DNA from: Meconema thalassinum
Taxonomy: Eukaryota; Arthropoda; Insecta; Orthoptera; Tettigoniidae
Length of the DNA stretch: 64,000 nucleotides
Direction of reading: 5' to 3'
Assembly (NCBI GenBank): GCA_946902985.2
Contig: OX336388.2
Coordinates: 1,703,729,978 to 1,703,793,977, forward strand
The notes beneath the pieces were generated by a model that worked only from the letters and a program-made list of their open reading frames with translations, was not told the origin of the DNA and did no database searches. Of the stretch, positions 41,989-53,967 are shown in pieces (the stretch's first letter is position 1; the number at the start of each line of letters is the position of its first letter). Both the position numbers and the translations under genes were made by a program.

Positions 41989-42067
41989 AGTTGTCAAATG
42001 GAATATTTATTATTATTATTATTATTAGGTAATTATTGATTGATCATGTACAATCAAGACCAGCCTT

Positions 42068-42240
42068 AAGTCCACCTCGTGGTGTAGCGGCTAGTAATCT
42101 TCAAGGTCACCGCGGAGGCCCGGGTTCGATTCCTGGTTCAGCCAAGAAATTTAATTTTTGTCTTACGAGTGGAACGGGGCGCACTCAGTCTTGTGAGGCA
42201 AAAGTGACAAAAGGCTGGTTTAATTCATACCTCTGCCATT
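42068..42240 (+). mobile_element. SINE family H
   Basis: The head has box-A-like tggtgtagcggcta and box-B-like gggttcgattcctgg. The body reads tcttacgagtggaacggggc. Preceded by a TTA microsatellite (42008-42028). Too degenerate and too long to be a tRNA gene. Confidence 0.65.
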
Positions 42241-42720
42241 CAGCCTAACCCAACTTCATTTAACCTAACCTAATTTCACCTAACCTAACTTAAAATGAGA
42301 GCAAAAAAGTGAGAGCACAAATAATAAATTTAGTTATAACCTAACCTAACTTGAAAGTGGGAGCAAAAATGTGAGAGCAAAAAGTAAGAGCAAAAAGAAG
42401 TGAAAGCAAAAAGTGGGAGCAAAAACGTGGGGGAGCAAAAAAGTAAGAGCAAATGAGAGAGCACAAATATTAAACTTAGTTATAACCTAACCTAACCCAC
42501 AGAAACCTCATTTAAAGATTTTACATTTAAACATTTTAGATTTTTGATTTTTTCATTTTACATTTTTTAGATTTTACATTTTTGATTTTAGTTTTTTTTT
42601 TAGATTTTACATTTTAAATTTAAGATTTTTGATTTTAGATTTTAAATTTTCCGAAAAGAGTAAACTACAAGGTCACATACCTAACCTCACCAAAGCTAAC
42701 TTTACCAAATCTAACTTAAG
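42241..42720. repeat. CCTAA-rich and AT-rich low-complexity tract
   Basis: Several short blocks of cctaacctaac (the complement of the TTAGG-type motif) alternate with gagagcaaaaagtg-like units. A block of short attttagattttaca-like units follows at 42520-42650. The CCTAA runs are too short and interrupted for a telomere array. Confidence 0.6.
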
Positions 42721-42836
42721 CTAATCCAAAGGCTAATGCACATACACAAAGTATATAAGGGCACATGCAACTATCCTTATGCTAGTCTTATAGGCTACTG
42801 TACTACATGATCATTACCCCAACCGGGTATTTTTTT

Positions 42837-43043
42837 TCATTTTGTTGTTTACACATTTGTCAATTTTCCAATTTCCCATTTTCAGTTTTTTTAAATGTCA
42901 GTTTTAAGTTTTTCAATTTCATAATATGGAAACATGGATTTTGCATTTTGTTCACACATTTGTCAAATTTCCAATTTCCCATTTTCAGTTTTTTTTAAAT
43001 GTCAGTTTTAAGTTTTTTCAATTTCATAATATGGATACATGCA
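42837..43043. repeat. 103-bp tandem repeat, two units
   Basis: The blocks cacatttgtcaa, ccaatttcccattttcag, aaatgtcagttttaag and caatttcataatatgga recur at a spacing of 103 bp. There is no coding value; it lies next to the left edge of the virus-like element. Confidence 0.8.
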
Positions 43044-43120
43044 TTTTCCAATTTGTGTTTTACATGTTCATTTTCATTAGGAGTAGAGAGAGGTGGGTAG
43101 TAATTAAAATGTACAAGCAG

Positions 43121-43178
43121 TGTCCATACAACATTTTTTTATTTTAAATACATGTACACTATTTACACATAATACATC
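43121..43178. repeat. shared downstream motif, copy 1 (after the polymerase)
   Basis: Aligns without gaps with 62711-62768 over about 57 bp (roughly four in five bases by eye), sharing atgtaca and ataataca. On the minus strand it lies about 200 bp past the polymerase stop and contains an AATAAA-like polyadenylation signal. Confidence 0.65.
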
Positions 43179-43381
43179 TGTATATATATTCTTTTTTTGG
43201 TATAAATTGTACAGTTGTTTTAATTTTGTTTTCTATTTTTATTTATTTTTGAGTATGAATATATTTTTTCTTTTTGTGTTTTTCTATTTTTGTAGTGCTA
43301 TTGTTTTAATTTTTTAAATTGTTTTGTTTTATGTATTTGCTAGATGCATGCAGAGGATTTTGATATTCAAAACTTAACTCT

Positions 43382-44092
43382 TTAAGCATGCTCAATGATT
43401 GAGTAATGACCATAGGCATGTGTACCTATACCATTAGCATCAATTACTCTTTTATCATCACCCGGACACAAAGCAATTTTGTTTAGTCTTATAGATGATA
43501 TGTCATGTTGTTTAGAAGCGATAATGTTCATTGGTATTTTTTACATTGTTTTTCACGACACAATCCTTATAATCTTGAAAGCTTATAAAAATTTTGACAA
43601 CACCTCTGTTAATACCTTTAGCTCTTTTTGATTTCTTTACTATTTATGTCTAAAGCGTACATTTTAGCTCTAAGTCCAACAAATGCTTTTATAATTTGTC
43701 CACAAGCCTCGTCTTTAAATTTCCCCCAGCGTTTTCTTGTTTGATTTAGAGTAACATATGTGATTAGTAGGATAATCTGATGTGCCCAGGTGTTCTAGGA
43801 AATCCAACTTGTCTTGATATACATCTGGGGTGTTAACCAAATAAATGAACGAGTCGGTATCAATATACATGAGTTTAAGATTGTTCATTCCATAATAGAG
43901 TAGCAGGACATCATAGTGGTGGGAATACATTAGGAGTTTTTGAAATATCCAGTATACACATTCCAATACATATAGGCTTATTGAATGCAATGTTACGTTT
44001 AGCCATGCGGAAAGCAGCTAGGTTAGGACCATAAATTGTTCTGTCAATAAATGCTGGCTTTGCTATTAGCTTTTCTGCCTTTTCGCTGTCAG
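43382..44092 (-). pseudogene. family B DNA polymerase, C-terminal part (Polinton/adintovirus-like)
   Basis: On the minus strand from 44092: KAEKLIAKPAFIDRTIYG, then AAFRMAKRNIAFNKPI. After a frameshift near 43925 comes LKLMYIDTDSFIYLV, the catalytic Y-x-D-T-D-S motif (PolC) of family B polymerases. Further left are an LGEIKDE-like region, several shifts, and the end block with the D-D-K-R and AYGHYSI motifs before a stop at 43382. This order and end are those of protein-primed-type polymerases of Polintons and adintoviruses. It continues the part at 61804-62580 and is separated from it by the gypsy element. Frameshifts make it non-functional. Confidence 0.8.
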
Positions 44093-47000
44093 TCTAGAGG
44101 CGGTCTGTTGGATATCCGAAGCAACAGCAAAATACTTGTCAAGGATCTACTTCCAACTAGACCCTCGCGAATATACGTGGCGGAAATTACGACACAACTG
44201 TGAATTACATGAAAAATGCATTCAGCTCGCAGTAGAACACCTACCTTTATTCTCGGGGATCTCGTGATCAGCCTCTGGACCTATAATGGGTTTCACAGTT
44301 GCATCTCCTTATATCTAAAATAAATCATGACGACACGGCTTCTAATAAAACTAAACGATTTAATAACAAAAGATGTAAACTATGGCTAAACATTCATACA
44401 ATAAAATAAAAACACACTCCCATTCTCTCATCTTTACATTCACGCCACTGATAGAACTGCGTTCTATGAACGCTGTAATACAGTTTGAGGTAGCTTGTGT
44501 CAATACATCAAGCAGTACAACTATTACACACCCCTGTGTATTTACATTCCTTTGGCGCGTTCCAATGAACATCTGGGCGCTAAGAGCGCGCGACCTTCGC
44601 CACGCGTCTTATGACATAACATTCACTGTTACATTCTCAGTCCTAGCTGGTTTAAAAAGCTGCAAGCCTGCCGTGCGGTTCGCAACAACTCTCTCCATTT
44701 GTGCGGTCTAGCCGTGGCCTTGGCTGGAAACGAGTTTTACAGAAGCCCAAAATGCACCTCTCCATAACAATAAAAGCTGTGTTCAAATTAAACAGATTCA
44801 CGTCAGACAAATACGTGAACTGTACGCAAATCCTACACGCTATTAACATAAACCCTCAAAACACACTTCCATTCATACTCTCGCATTGTGACGTCCCAAT
44901 GGAGTTCATTTCATTCACACTGAACAAGAAACAAACCACATGCAGTCACATACTCATTCATACTCAAACCTCTACGTTAAACAATCCATAAACTTCCTAA
45001 ACCTAGCATATTATATACTCGATTGGTAAATAATGAAAATTAACACTAAACGAATTTACAATGACGCTTAGAGCATCAGCTATAGTCCATTCAAATAAAT
45101 AGCGTCTATATACACTTGAGCCTGAGCTCCGATCTACCAGTTATGTCAAATACAGTGAACTGAGATCCTTAAAATCCTCTACATCTTCAGAAATAACCAC
45201 CATCAGTCTCTCCTCTCTGATCTGGTGTCAAAATAGTTTAAAATAAATTCGACCACTCAAGGTGAAACATATGTCGTTACAAATTTGGGTTTAATAATCT
45301 CGATAAGAGTATAACATGACAGATGTCATTATCTATTTCCCGTCTCAATTTCAACCGTGACCCTTCATGTCCTCTCTAATCCAAAGTCGAGTATACAAAA
45401 TAAGGAGTACTCTCTACTCACACCTTTATGCCCTGCCAAACCTAGTCATGCCCATGCAATGACTGTAATATATAATGCGGAACACACCTTCGCAAAACCC
45501 TCGTATGCCAACTACATACGGAAATCTATACACATAAAAACCGCTATCAAAGGGATATCACCTTCACTTCTTTCAAACTTGCATTCCTTAAGAGGGCATA
45601 ATTCCTCAGCGTTGAACAATAACAACAATTGTTAAATCATGAATTTATACATCTTATCGACCTTTGGACTTTACAATACTAACCTCCTCACTTATTACTC
45701 TTGAAACGTTACTCTGATAAATATAAACTGTCGTGCATACATTTAATAAAAATACTGCATCTCATCTTCATACTTCTGGGTTCGACATTAATCGAGGAAG
45801 GAATATTATGTCTACAACGTGACATGATATTACTCCTCGTAAATATTTAATCACAACATTATATATGTGTGTGTGTCCAACAAGAATCGATCACGACGAG
45901 GATATCAAACGATAACTACCCTATCCACCCTAACGTCGGATGATAATAAATCTTCCAAGAAGATTCTAGCTTCAAATAAAGTAAATGACTGAAAGTTCAT
46001 AGCTTTCTTCAATAAAATATACAATTAGTCATAATCGTATTCTCTCCATTCTGAACGAATGTCTATGAGTTCTGACGATAATAATCGTTTCCACGTTAAA
46101 TGTTTCTTTTCCACAAGATGTCATGATATGTAATTATATATCACTGCCAAGCTCTTCTTCTCGACGGATAAAGTGCCCAAATTAAACCAATAAAAATTAA
46201 TTTAATGGGTAACATAGACGAAAATGTCTATCACCTGAATTCAAAATGAATTCATAAACGTCGAAAATAAATTACTGTTCCTCAAAGGAAATGACAAAAG
46301 CTTATTCCTGAACAAGTAAAATAATCTCAGTTCAGAAACTGGATTCCTAACAAACGAAGCTAAAAGCGTCGCAAGACGATCACTACAATAAATTTCGAAG
46401 AATAAAACGGCTATACATGGAGTACATAAATATTGTGTCGAAATATGGATAAAGGATTTGCTCAGAAAATGTCACTACAAGCTCTAACTACAAGGTTAGT
46501 GAACACTGCTACCTGGTCTCGAAGTCTAGAAGATCAAGATAGAGTATTACAAAATACTCGGATGTTACATCTCCCAAAGATCTGGGCTGGATCCTAGCTC
46601 GTCTCCAAGAACTCGTGACCTCAGGAAAGGAACGAATTCCCCTACTGGAAAACAGCAAGCTCCGACCGGGATCTAGCTGCGGGCCTCCAATCATCATCTT
46701 CTTTGTGACCGGGATAACCCTGGACCACTTGATAATCTTGATGTCTCTTCTTTCTCCGTCACAGCACAGTCTCATCATAACAGCGAGTAACGTCGAAAGT
46801 TCTGCTTTCCACTTCGAAAGGCATTCGAGAAGAATGTCGTGGACCTCACTCGTATAACGAACATTCATGTAGATGGAATATGAACATCGTTCCGTAGTCG
46901 CTGATGTTAATGTTGAGCTCATGTTTGACAAGAATGCACGAGAATAGAGTTGTACATCAAGTCTCATGATCGCTCATTAAGTAGACATTCCTGAACAGCC

Positions 47001-47635
47001 TCCTCTAACGAAGCTCCATCGTTGACTATATTGCTTCTATCTGCCTATACTCCTGGCGCACATATTAATTTAGTCCATAATAATCTTCATAATAGTAGAC
47101 TGAATAATGTTCTTCACTATGGAATACATCTCCATCCTATGTGGTGTAAAACAGTTCCACACAAGCAATGCTAATATACCCTCGTACTCACTTGTGGCTG
47201 GTGTATGCGCTGTAGTCGCTCGAACAAAAGTGTCTTATCGCGCTGGAAATAAACACTTTTCTCGCGCTTCACAAAACTGCTTATAATTGCTGAAATACTT
47301 TCCTCAAACTTCTGAAAGTTCGTAATACACGATATCTGATAACAAGCTACAATTTGTAGTTGAAATAATGTCTCTGAAGCCGATCAGACCGAAGTGATTG
47401 CGGCATATCACCTTCTACAAGCTCGGTGAAACACTCGGAACTCCTCTCTCTTCCAGTAACACACGTCTGACCTCTCGGACATTCAGATAATAAAGAGCCT
47501 CGATGCTTGGCATCTCCCCTCCAAGTCTAGCGATTCTGGCCGCCTTTTTGAGTTCCCTCTCAAATTCGTGCGGGCTGTAGCAAATCGCTTATTCTTTCCC
47601 ATAGCGACCTGCTATTGACTTATAAAATATTTCCA
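44093..47635 (-). repeat. 3' LTR, 3.54 kb
   Basis: Collinear with 53968-55391 plus 59136-61418. Differences include short blocks present only in the other LTR: about 27 bp near 54010, about 25 bp near 59285 and about 80 bp near 61110-61190, plus scattered substitutions. No coding sequence is seen. Confidence 0.9.
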
Positions 47636-47660
47636 CGAACTCGAAAATGAATTATATTTT

Positions 47661-48248
47661 TCAGCCTACTTTCTTAAAATATTTCTTCAGGTTCTTCGCG
47701 TTGTATTTTCCCAAAACGACATTGTTCTCTTCATCATACAGCTCATAACAATTATTCCCATAGACAGTCTCAATTCGGAACGGTCCAATAAATATAACCC
47801 CGAACTTCGGGTATATTTTCTTGCAGACGTCCACTTTGACAGGTCGGCGCAATAACACCATGTCTCCTACTTCTAAGGGCTTACTAAATCTCTTCCCTTC
47901 TACTCTTTTCATGCGTTTATCGGCCGCCTTCTGGAGCTTTTCCTTCGCTCTGTCTATCCTCTCTTGTCTTCCTACATCTGGGTCTTGAGGAATAAAGTTA
48001 AATGTGTTGTCCCAAGGTCTTTCTGGTTTCCTTCCTAAATGTAAGACCATTGGAACTTCTGCCGTGCTCTCTTGAACTGTGGAGTTCAAACATTCTTCGA
48101 TGATGGGCACATACTTGACCCAACTGGGGTGATCATGAGGGCAGAAAATTCGACAGAATTTACTAAATTCAGCCATATATCTCTCACTAGAATTTGATTC
48201 GGGATAACGCACGCTGGAAAATATGTGTCGTATTCCTAATCTTTCCAT
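47661..48248 (-). pseudogene. integrase, C-terminal part of the giant gypsy
   Basis: A 195-codon frame separated from the preceding one by a single in-frame TAA. It starts in the catalytic core, with the third acidic residue at E22 in RYPESNSSERYM; spacing from the second Asp fits the D,D-35-E rule. It ends with a C-terminal domain, GDMVLLRRPVKVDV then GPFRIETVYGNNCYELYD. It acts on cDNA ends in the nucleus. The frame itself is clean, so apart from the stop it looks recently active. Confidence 0.85.
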
Positions 48249-48266
48249 ATCTGCTTCGAATTCCGC

Positions 48267-49658
48267 TTAGGTGAACTGGGCTCCGTGATCAGATAACAAA
48301 TATTCTGGTCTTCCAGCTTTCCGAAAAACAGAATTCTCCAATCTGCTCACTACATTTCTTGTATTTGCTTTCTGCATGGGGTCCATCGTCACAAATTTGG
48401 AGAAGACGTCCACTGTTACTAACAAGAACTGGTTCCCTTGGTAACCCTTAGGACAGGGGCCAAAAATATCCGCCGCCATCAGCTCATGTGGTCTAGAAGG
48501 TATCATAGGCCTTGGTTTGCCTTTTAACAACTCAGATGTGAATTTCCCTCTTTGGCATTTATCGCAAGATCTTATTATCTTCCTAATGGTGGATCTCATG
48601 TTGTTCCGAGTGAATCTCTCTTTCAGAGTACTGAGAGTCTTGTCTAAACCACCGTGTCCTATTGAGTGGTGTGCTAGCCATACCAACTTCGAAACCAAAA
48701 TAGGGGGCACAACTATGCGTGGCTTTGTATGCTCGGCGTCAATATACTTGCATACTAGATCTCCGCTCAAAACAAAGTGGCGCGATCGTCTCTGGGTTGC
48801 GATATAATCCTCATCAGCTATGTCCATGAAACCTTTTAGGAACCTGTACATTTTCCTGATTGGAGCGTATCTCTTCTGTGATACACCGATTCGGGCTAAT
48901 CTCCTAACGGTTTCTAGATCTTCTTGCTCCAATTGTACATGGTTAATCTGCACATTTTTAATAGGGTTTCTCGATAATGCATCAGCCAGTAAGTTATCTT
49001 CCCCTGGCTGGTGGACAATAGTAGCGTTAAACTGCTGAGTGATAAGGGCCCATCGTGTTAACCTGTCACTCGACATTTCAGTTTGAAGCATAAACTGTAA
49101 TGCCTTGTGGTCGGTCACGATAATGATCTGATGACCAATCAATATCTTCTTCCAAGCCTGTAGAGCTGTAACAAAGGCTAACGCCTCCAGTTCTGTTGTA
49201 AAATAATTCTCCTCATGTTGTTTCAACTTTCTACCAGTGAACGCGATATAGTGCCTTCTTCCATCCTCATCCTTCTGGTACAGAACAGCACTTATACCTA
49301 CGCGTGAGGCATCGGATTCGATATAAAATATGCGGTCAAAATCCGGGTATTCCAACTTGACATTCTGCCTCAACATCTCCTTCGCGTTTTCAAAGACCTC
49401 GTCAGCGGCACTCGTCCACTTCCAACGATTGTTCTTCTTCAGTAATTCATAAAGAGGTGCCATTATCTCAGAGTATTTCGGACAGTGACTGCTAATAAAC
49501 TGGCAAGCTCCCACGAACTCGCGTACTTGCTTGACCTTTGTGGGCTTAGGGAATCTAGTTATATCCTCTACTTTCTCAAGGTTTGGGTGGTAACCTTCCC
49601 GATCGATGGTGTGACCAAGGAAATTAATCCGTTCGTGCATGAAGCGGCATTTTACCAA
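48267..49658 (-). pseudogene. RT end, RNase H and integrase N-terminal part of the giant gypsy
   Basis: 463 codons. Residues 10-110 are the RT thumb/connection (INFLGHTIDREGYHPNLEKV). RNase H has D116, E157, D183 and D226 in the blocks FYIESDASRVG, TTELEAL, VTDHKALQFML and LLADALSR. The integrase zinc finger is H331/H335...C365/C368 (HHSIGHGGL, CDKCQR). The core has D397 (MAADIFGPCPKG) and D457 (YLLSDHGAQFT), and is then stopped by TAA. All catalytic residues are present. It overlaps the RT frame by about 35 bp in another phase, indicating a frameshift. Confidence 0.88.
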
Positions 49659-50210
49659 AGTTCACTTTGATATTCGCATCCCTCAAGTTCTCGAAAAGTT
49701 TACGTAAATGCACCATGTGTTCCTTAACATCAGGAGATGATATGATCAAATCATCGATGTAACATATCACGTTCTTCTTGACCTCATCAGTGAGCTTACT
49801 ATCAAGCGCTCTGATTAGTGCTGGACCGCTATTTACTATACCAAAAGGTAGCCTTTGAAATACCCATGAAGTTTGGTCGAAGAGAAAACCGGTGTACTGT
49901 TTACTCTCCTCCACCAACTCAATTTGGTAAAACGACGCTGTTAAGTCCAAAACGGAAGAGCAGGCCTTTCCTTTGAATTTGCTTAAGAGATCACGAATTT
50001 TCGGGGGCCTGTCTGCCTCAGGAAAATTTTCAAGTTGATCGAACGTGCTTCGAGACATAGGCGTAGCTGTCCATTATTCTTTTTCACTGCTGTATGAAGA
50101 CGCCTGTTTCCCAATAATGCCATCTGCTTCCATCTTTTTGATTAACCCTCTTACTTCTTCATAATATTTCTCTGGAATGGGGTATATCCGCTTCTGATAA
50201 GGGGTTTCAT
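49624..50210 (-). pseudogene. reverse transcriptase core of the giant gypsy
   Basis: The clear frame (50058-49624, 144 codons) has motif A SSVLDLTASFYQIEL (D38), LPFGIVNSGPALIRAL and the catalytic YIDDLIISS (residue 100). The upstream RT start (50210-50060) is in other frames, reading an IPEKYYEEVRGLIKK-like block, with at least two shifts. The frame leaves phase after VNFGKMPLH. An intact element would use it to copy its RNA in the particle. Confidence 0.85.
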
Positions 50211-50213
50211 CAG

Positions 50214-50882
50214 TCAATCTAATCTTGTACTTGTATCCTTGATTAACCCAGGTTTGTCGTCAAAAACATCCTTAAATTCCATAATTAATTCTTCAAATTC
50301 CTCTTGAATCTCATCAAATCCTTCGGCTTTGAGAATAGGCTTTTCTCTAGCATTCTCTACCTCCTCAATAACATTAGTTAGAATATCTTCCCTATAATCC
50401 ATATCTGGACTGTTATTCATTTCCTGTTTTTCTAACTCTTCTGTGTTAATAATCCCCTCGCTAAATTTAATGATCCTATTCTTCATATCAATAACGGCTC
50501 CCACCCTCGTAATAAAATCAATCCCCAGAACTATGTCAAAATTTATCTTGTCTACCACGATGAAAATATGTTCATAAGCACGTGCATTTATTTCAAAGTT
50601 CAACAAAACTTGAATCTTACACTTCACAGCTTTATCTTGAAAGATGCCACGCACTTTCACAGCAGATGCGGGCAAAGCCGTTATCTTGTCACTCCCCAAT
50701 AATCTCTGGTAACACTCGTGGGATATTATAGACATAATAGCTCCAGTGTCCATCAAAGACTTGCATGTCTGATCATCGATATTTATACATATAATTGTCA
50801 ATTCATATGGCCTTTCCTCTCTTATGATCTCCTCTTCTAACAATAGATCCTCATCCGTCACCTCGTATACTTCATTTAACAA
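50214..50882 (-). pseudogene. aspartic protease region of the giant gypsy
   Basis: 222 codons with the catalytic MDTGA (D45), a hydrophobic middle, and DIVLGIDFITRVGAVIDMK, the typical I-L-G-x-D-F-L block of retropepsin-like domains. The acidic C-terminal stretch (residues 150-215) ends with EELIMEFKDVFDDKPGL, the usual linker to RT. It would release Gag and Pol from the polyprotein. The domain looks complete; only its connection to RT is frameshifted. Confidence 0.87.
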
Positions 50883-50917
50883 AATCTGGTGTAGTGTGGT
50901 GGTATTTCTCTCTCCCT

Positions 50918-51953
50918 CTAGTTCTGTTTTGAAAATGGAGTTTTTTTTTGTCCCTGAGCGTCATTCTCACTGATTCCCTGCTGGCTAGTACCGGGTTTAG
51001 GATCCACGCTCAAGTTTGAATTACTTCCGTTTCCGCCTTCCTTTTCTCTTAGTTCCTTCAAGAATCGCTTTCCTTCTTGATGGCGTTCGTCGTAGTTCTC
51101 TTTGGTCATTACCTCATTTCTTTGAGGTCTATCGTGGTTCTGATTCTGATAATTGCGATTGTTTCGACCATTATAATTATTGTTATTTCTATAATTATTA
51201 TTGTTGTGGAAGAAACCGCTTCTTCGATTCTCCTGATAGTTTCCACGTCCTTGTTGTTGATAGGGACGGCCACCACGGAATCTCCTATACCTTGGTTCAG
51301 GTCGCCTATCTCTGAAATAGGTATTTCTTTCTGGACCTACATTTCCCTTCTTCTGTTCTTTGGGGCTTTCTGTTTGCTGTGTCTGATCTATATACACAGT
51401 GTTAATATCTTTATAGTCCTGACGTTGGTTTCTCACTACGACATTGGGCGTTGGACTAGTATGATCCAATTTCCGAAGAAGTTCGTCCATGCCGGCCAAA
51501 TCGCTGATTCCTGACTAAATTATCAGTCTTCTCACTTCAACTGGCAACATCCAGGCAATGGCATCTATCAGTTGTGCCGTAGATAGTGGGGGTTGCAAAA
51601 AACGTAGCCGGGCAAGTTGCGTTGTAAAGAAATCGGCGTAACGCGTCGGTAATGTACCCGAATACTTCCTGGAGTACTTCTGCGCGTAAACTGTTCTGCG
51701 CTTCTATGGACCAATAACGTTTCATGAGGGCTTCAGCAAACTCTTCGAAGTCCACAAATGTGTACCTGAAGGCGCGAAACCATTCAAGGGGGCCCTCTCC
51801 CATATAGCGTTCCACTATCTTCATCTCCCGTTCTCTAGGAATGTGAGCCTCCGCAAAATAGTCACGGATATTCCTGATATTCTCAATTGGGGTGTATGAA
51901 TCGAGGTTGGTAAATTTACGAGGTTTGTCCTCAAAATTACGGATTACCGTCAC
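50918..51953 (-). pseudogene. capsid and Asn/Arg-rich nucleocapsid-like part of Gag, giant gypsy
   Basis: The frame 51953-51537 has YMGEGPLEWFRAFRYTFVDF and a helix typical of the retrotransposon capsid domain. The frame 51499-50918 is basic and rich in Arg, Asn, Gln and Tyr: YRRFRGGRPYQQQGRGNYQ, then FFHNNNNYRNNNNYNG. It ends with LSVDPKPGTSQQG. No Cys-His zinc knuckle is seen; an RG/Asn-rich tract may instead bind RNA, which is inference. The two frames are separated by a shift near 51500-51540. Confidence 0.75.
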
Positions 51954-53388
51954 GTTTCTTGGAAACTGGGACGATATTCCCTCCTTTCTCTTTCGGGTTC
52001 TCTACTTCTAACTTCAAGTCCCTCATGGTGTCTTAATATCCTTTCTTCAGGCCTCACTTCTCTATCTCCTGTTTCCATACTGAGTTTTCTACGACAATCT
52101 CCATAGTCCTCCATTTCTATATTCTCCCTTTCTTCTATCTCCGCAATCAACTCTTTCACTTGCTTCTCTATTTCTTTCTTCATATCCTCCTTATAGACTT
52201 CAAGATCTGCCACGTCTCCTAAGCTCAGATTTTTCAATTTCCCTCTAATGTATTCCTCAATATTAGTGGATTTTCCGTCCTTAATCTCATTCACGACGGT
52301 GACTACTGTATCTATCCTTTCGTCTAAACGTTTGCGACGACTTTCTAACGTTTCTTTTAACGCTTGATTTTCCTCGACCGATTGATTCTTGTCGTCAACC
52401 TGTCTCTGTAATTGCGTATTGGCAAACTTACTCTCTACTTTACCCTGTATTAGCTTAATATGCTCTGCGCTCGACTTATCCCATTCATCTTTCCAAATGA
52501 CTAAGTTAGCCTTCAACATTTCGGCTATATCTAGTTCAATATCCTCCTTCGAAACCTTGTTGTGGTGTTATCACCTGGTTACGCAGAGTATCAACATTAG
52601 TTTTCACTCAGCTAAAGAAACAATGGTCTTTGGAGAATCGTCAACAAATTGCGATCTCAAAGCACCTATACCTTCTGAACATTGTGTTTTAGACTCTTCT
52701 ACTTCTTTCCTGATCTTATTAATGTCCCCTTGGACTTTATTTACATCAACAAACATAGAATTAACCTCTGACTGTACTTGACCTATATCATTTTGTACAC
52801 CATTGATTTCTGTCTGGACATTATTAACATCTATTTGCATGTTATTCACGCTCTCCTGAACCTTATCTACCTTTGTTTGAACATGGGACTCATCTGACCT
52901 TACATTGGCAACTTCTGACTGGACATTTGCAACATTAGATTTCACAAGGGTAAATCGTTTTGAACATGGGCAATATTAGACTTTACAAGAGAAACGTCAT
53001 CTTTAACAAGAGTCACATCATCTTTAACCAAAGTAACATCATCTTTGACCAGGGCAACATCAGAATGCACACCCTCTACTTTAGATTGTACACTGGCAGC
53101 ATTGTCTTTCAATTCAGCGGAGCTGGTCTGCAATCCCTGTAAAGAATTTTGCATACCCTGAATATCTCCTTTGAAACTTTCACCCACCTTGACAACAATC
53201 GTGTCAAGATCTACCTGACGATCTTTCTTTAGCTGCTCTCGGTCCTGCTTTGTCTCGTACAATTTCCTCTGTAAATCAATGACATTTATCTTCAGATTCT
53301 CTTTAATCTGATTCTCCACACCGTTTAATTTCTCCTTCATGTTATTCTTTATTTTCTCCAGCAAACTCTCCTTCATCTCGTTCATCAA
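51950..53388 (-). pseudogene. N-terminal coiled-coil part of Gag, giant gypsy
   Basis: Three frames (53388-52942, 52945-52604, 52519-51950) are linked by single shifts. The first two carry a long seven-residue repeat of the form V-K/Q-x-D/S-V-x-x, for example VTLVKDDVTLVKDDV, over some 120 residues; at DNA level it is a 21-bp repeat at about 52960-53090. The third is Glu/Lys-rich coiled coil, with KEDMKKEIEKQVKELIAEIE. Such a long coiled coil before the capsid is unusual for gypsy Gag and would promote multimerisation (inference). The start at 53388 is the first ATG in phase. Confidence 0.75.
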
Positions 53389-53967
53389 CTTACGGAATCC
53401 TCCGTCGCCATTGTCGTCATTACAACAATCTCAATAATAAAAGTGCTATAGGAATATAAACAAATAGAGCAATATAGCAACACTTTAGAGCATCCTTTCA
53501 ATCCATGTATTTGGGCATCTTATCGTCTCGCCTTAACATTAACTTAATGTTAAATTTTCATACAATTTATTCCTAAATTACCGGTTCCTAAACGTTCGCG
53601 TGTGATTTATTTTAGATATACTACCATAAAGAATATTTACATTTATCACCACTTAAACAAGTTAGCTTTATATTAGCATGGCTGTCAATCACCATGAGCC
53701 GGTAAAATGAAAATAGATTCAGATCATAGGTCATTCCGAAAATATAACCTATTACTCCTTTCTCAGGCTTCGTTTGAGCGCAATTTTGTTAAAACAAAGC
53801 AAATATTACCTATATAATTACACTGTAGCTCATCGCAGATGATATGGTTAATTAATCCCATAAACTTAAAAATTAAGTTGTCATCTGGATAGCTTCTAAA
53901 TGGCCTCACGAAGCTATTTTCGTGGCCCCAAAGTCTAGGGTGCCATCTTTCCCCTGTCCCCGTATAT

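Noticed and set aside
42241..42500. Interstitial telomere array
   Set aside because: CCTAA runs are only two to three units long and interrupted by unrelated sequence.
44360..44711. Open frames on both strands inside the long LTR, repeated at 54263-54614
   Set aside because: They are duplicated with the LTR, have no recognisable motif and overlap each other on opposite strands, so they are not called genes.
51016..51514. Plus-strand frames with Ile/Val-rich, membrane-like sequence
   Set aside because: Antisense of the Asn/Arg-rich Gag segment; AAY/AAT codons read as Ile/Val on the opposite strand.
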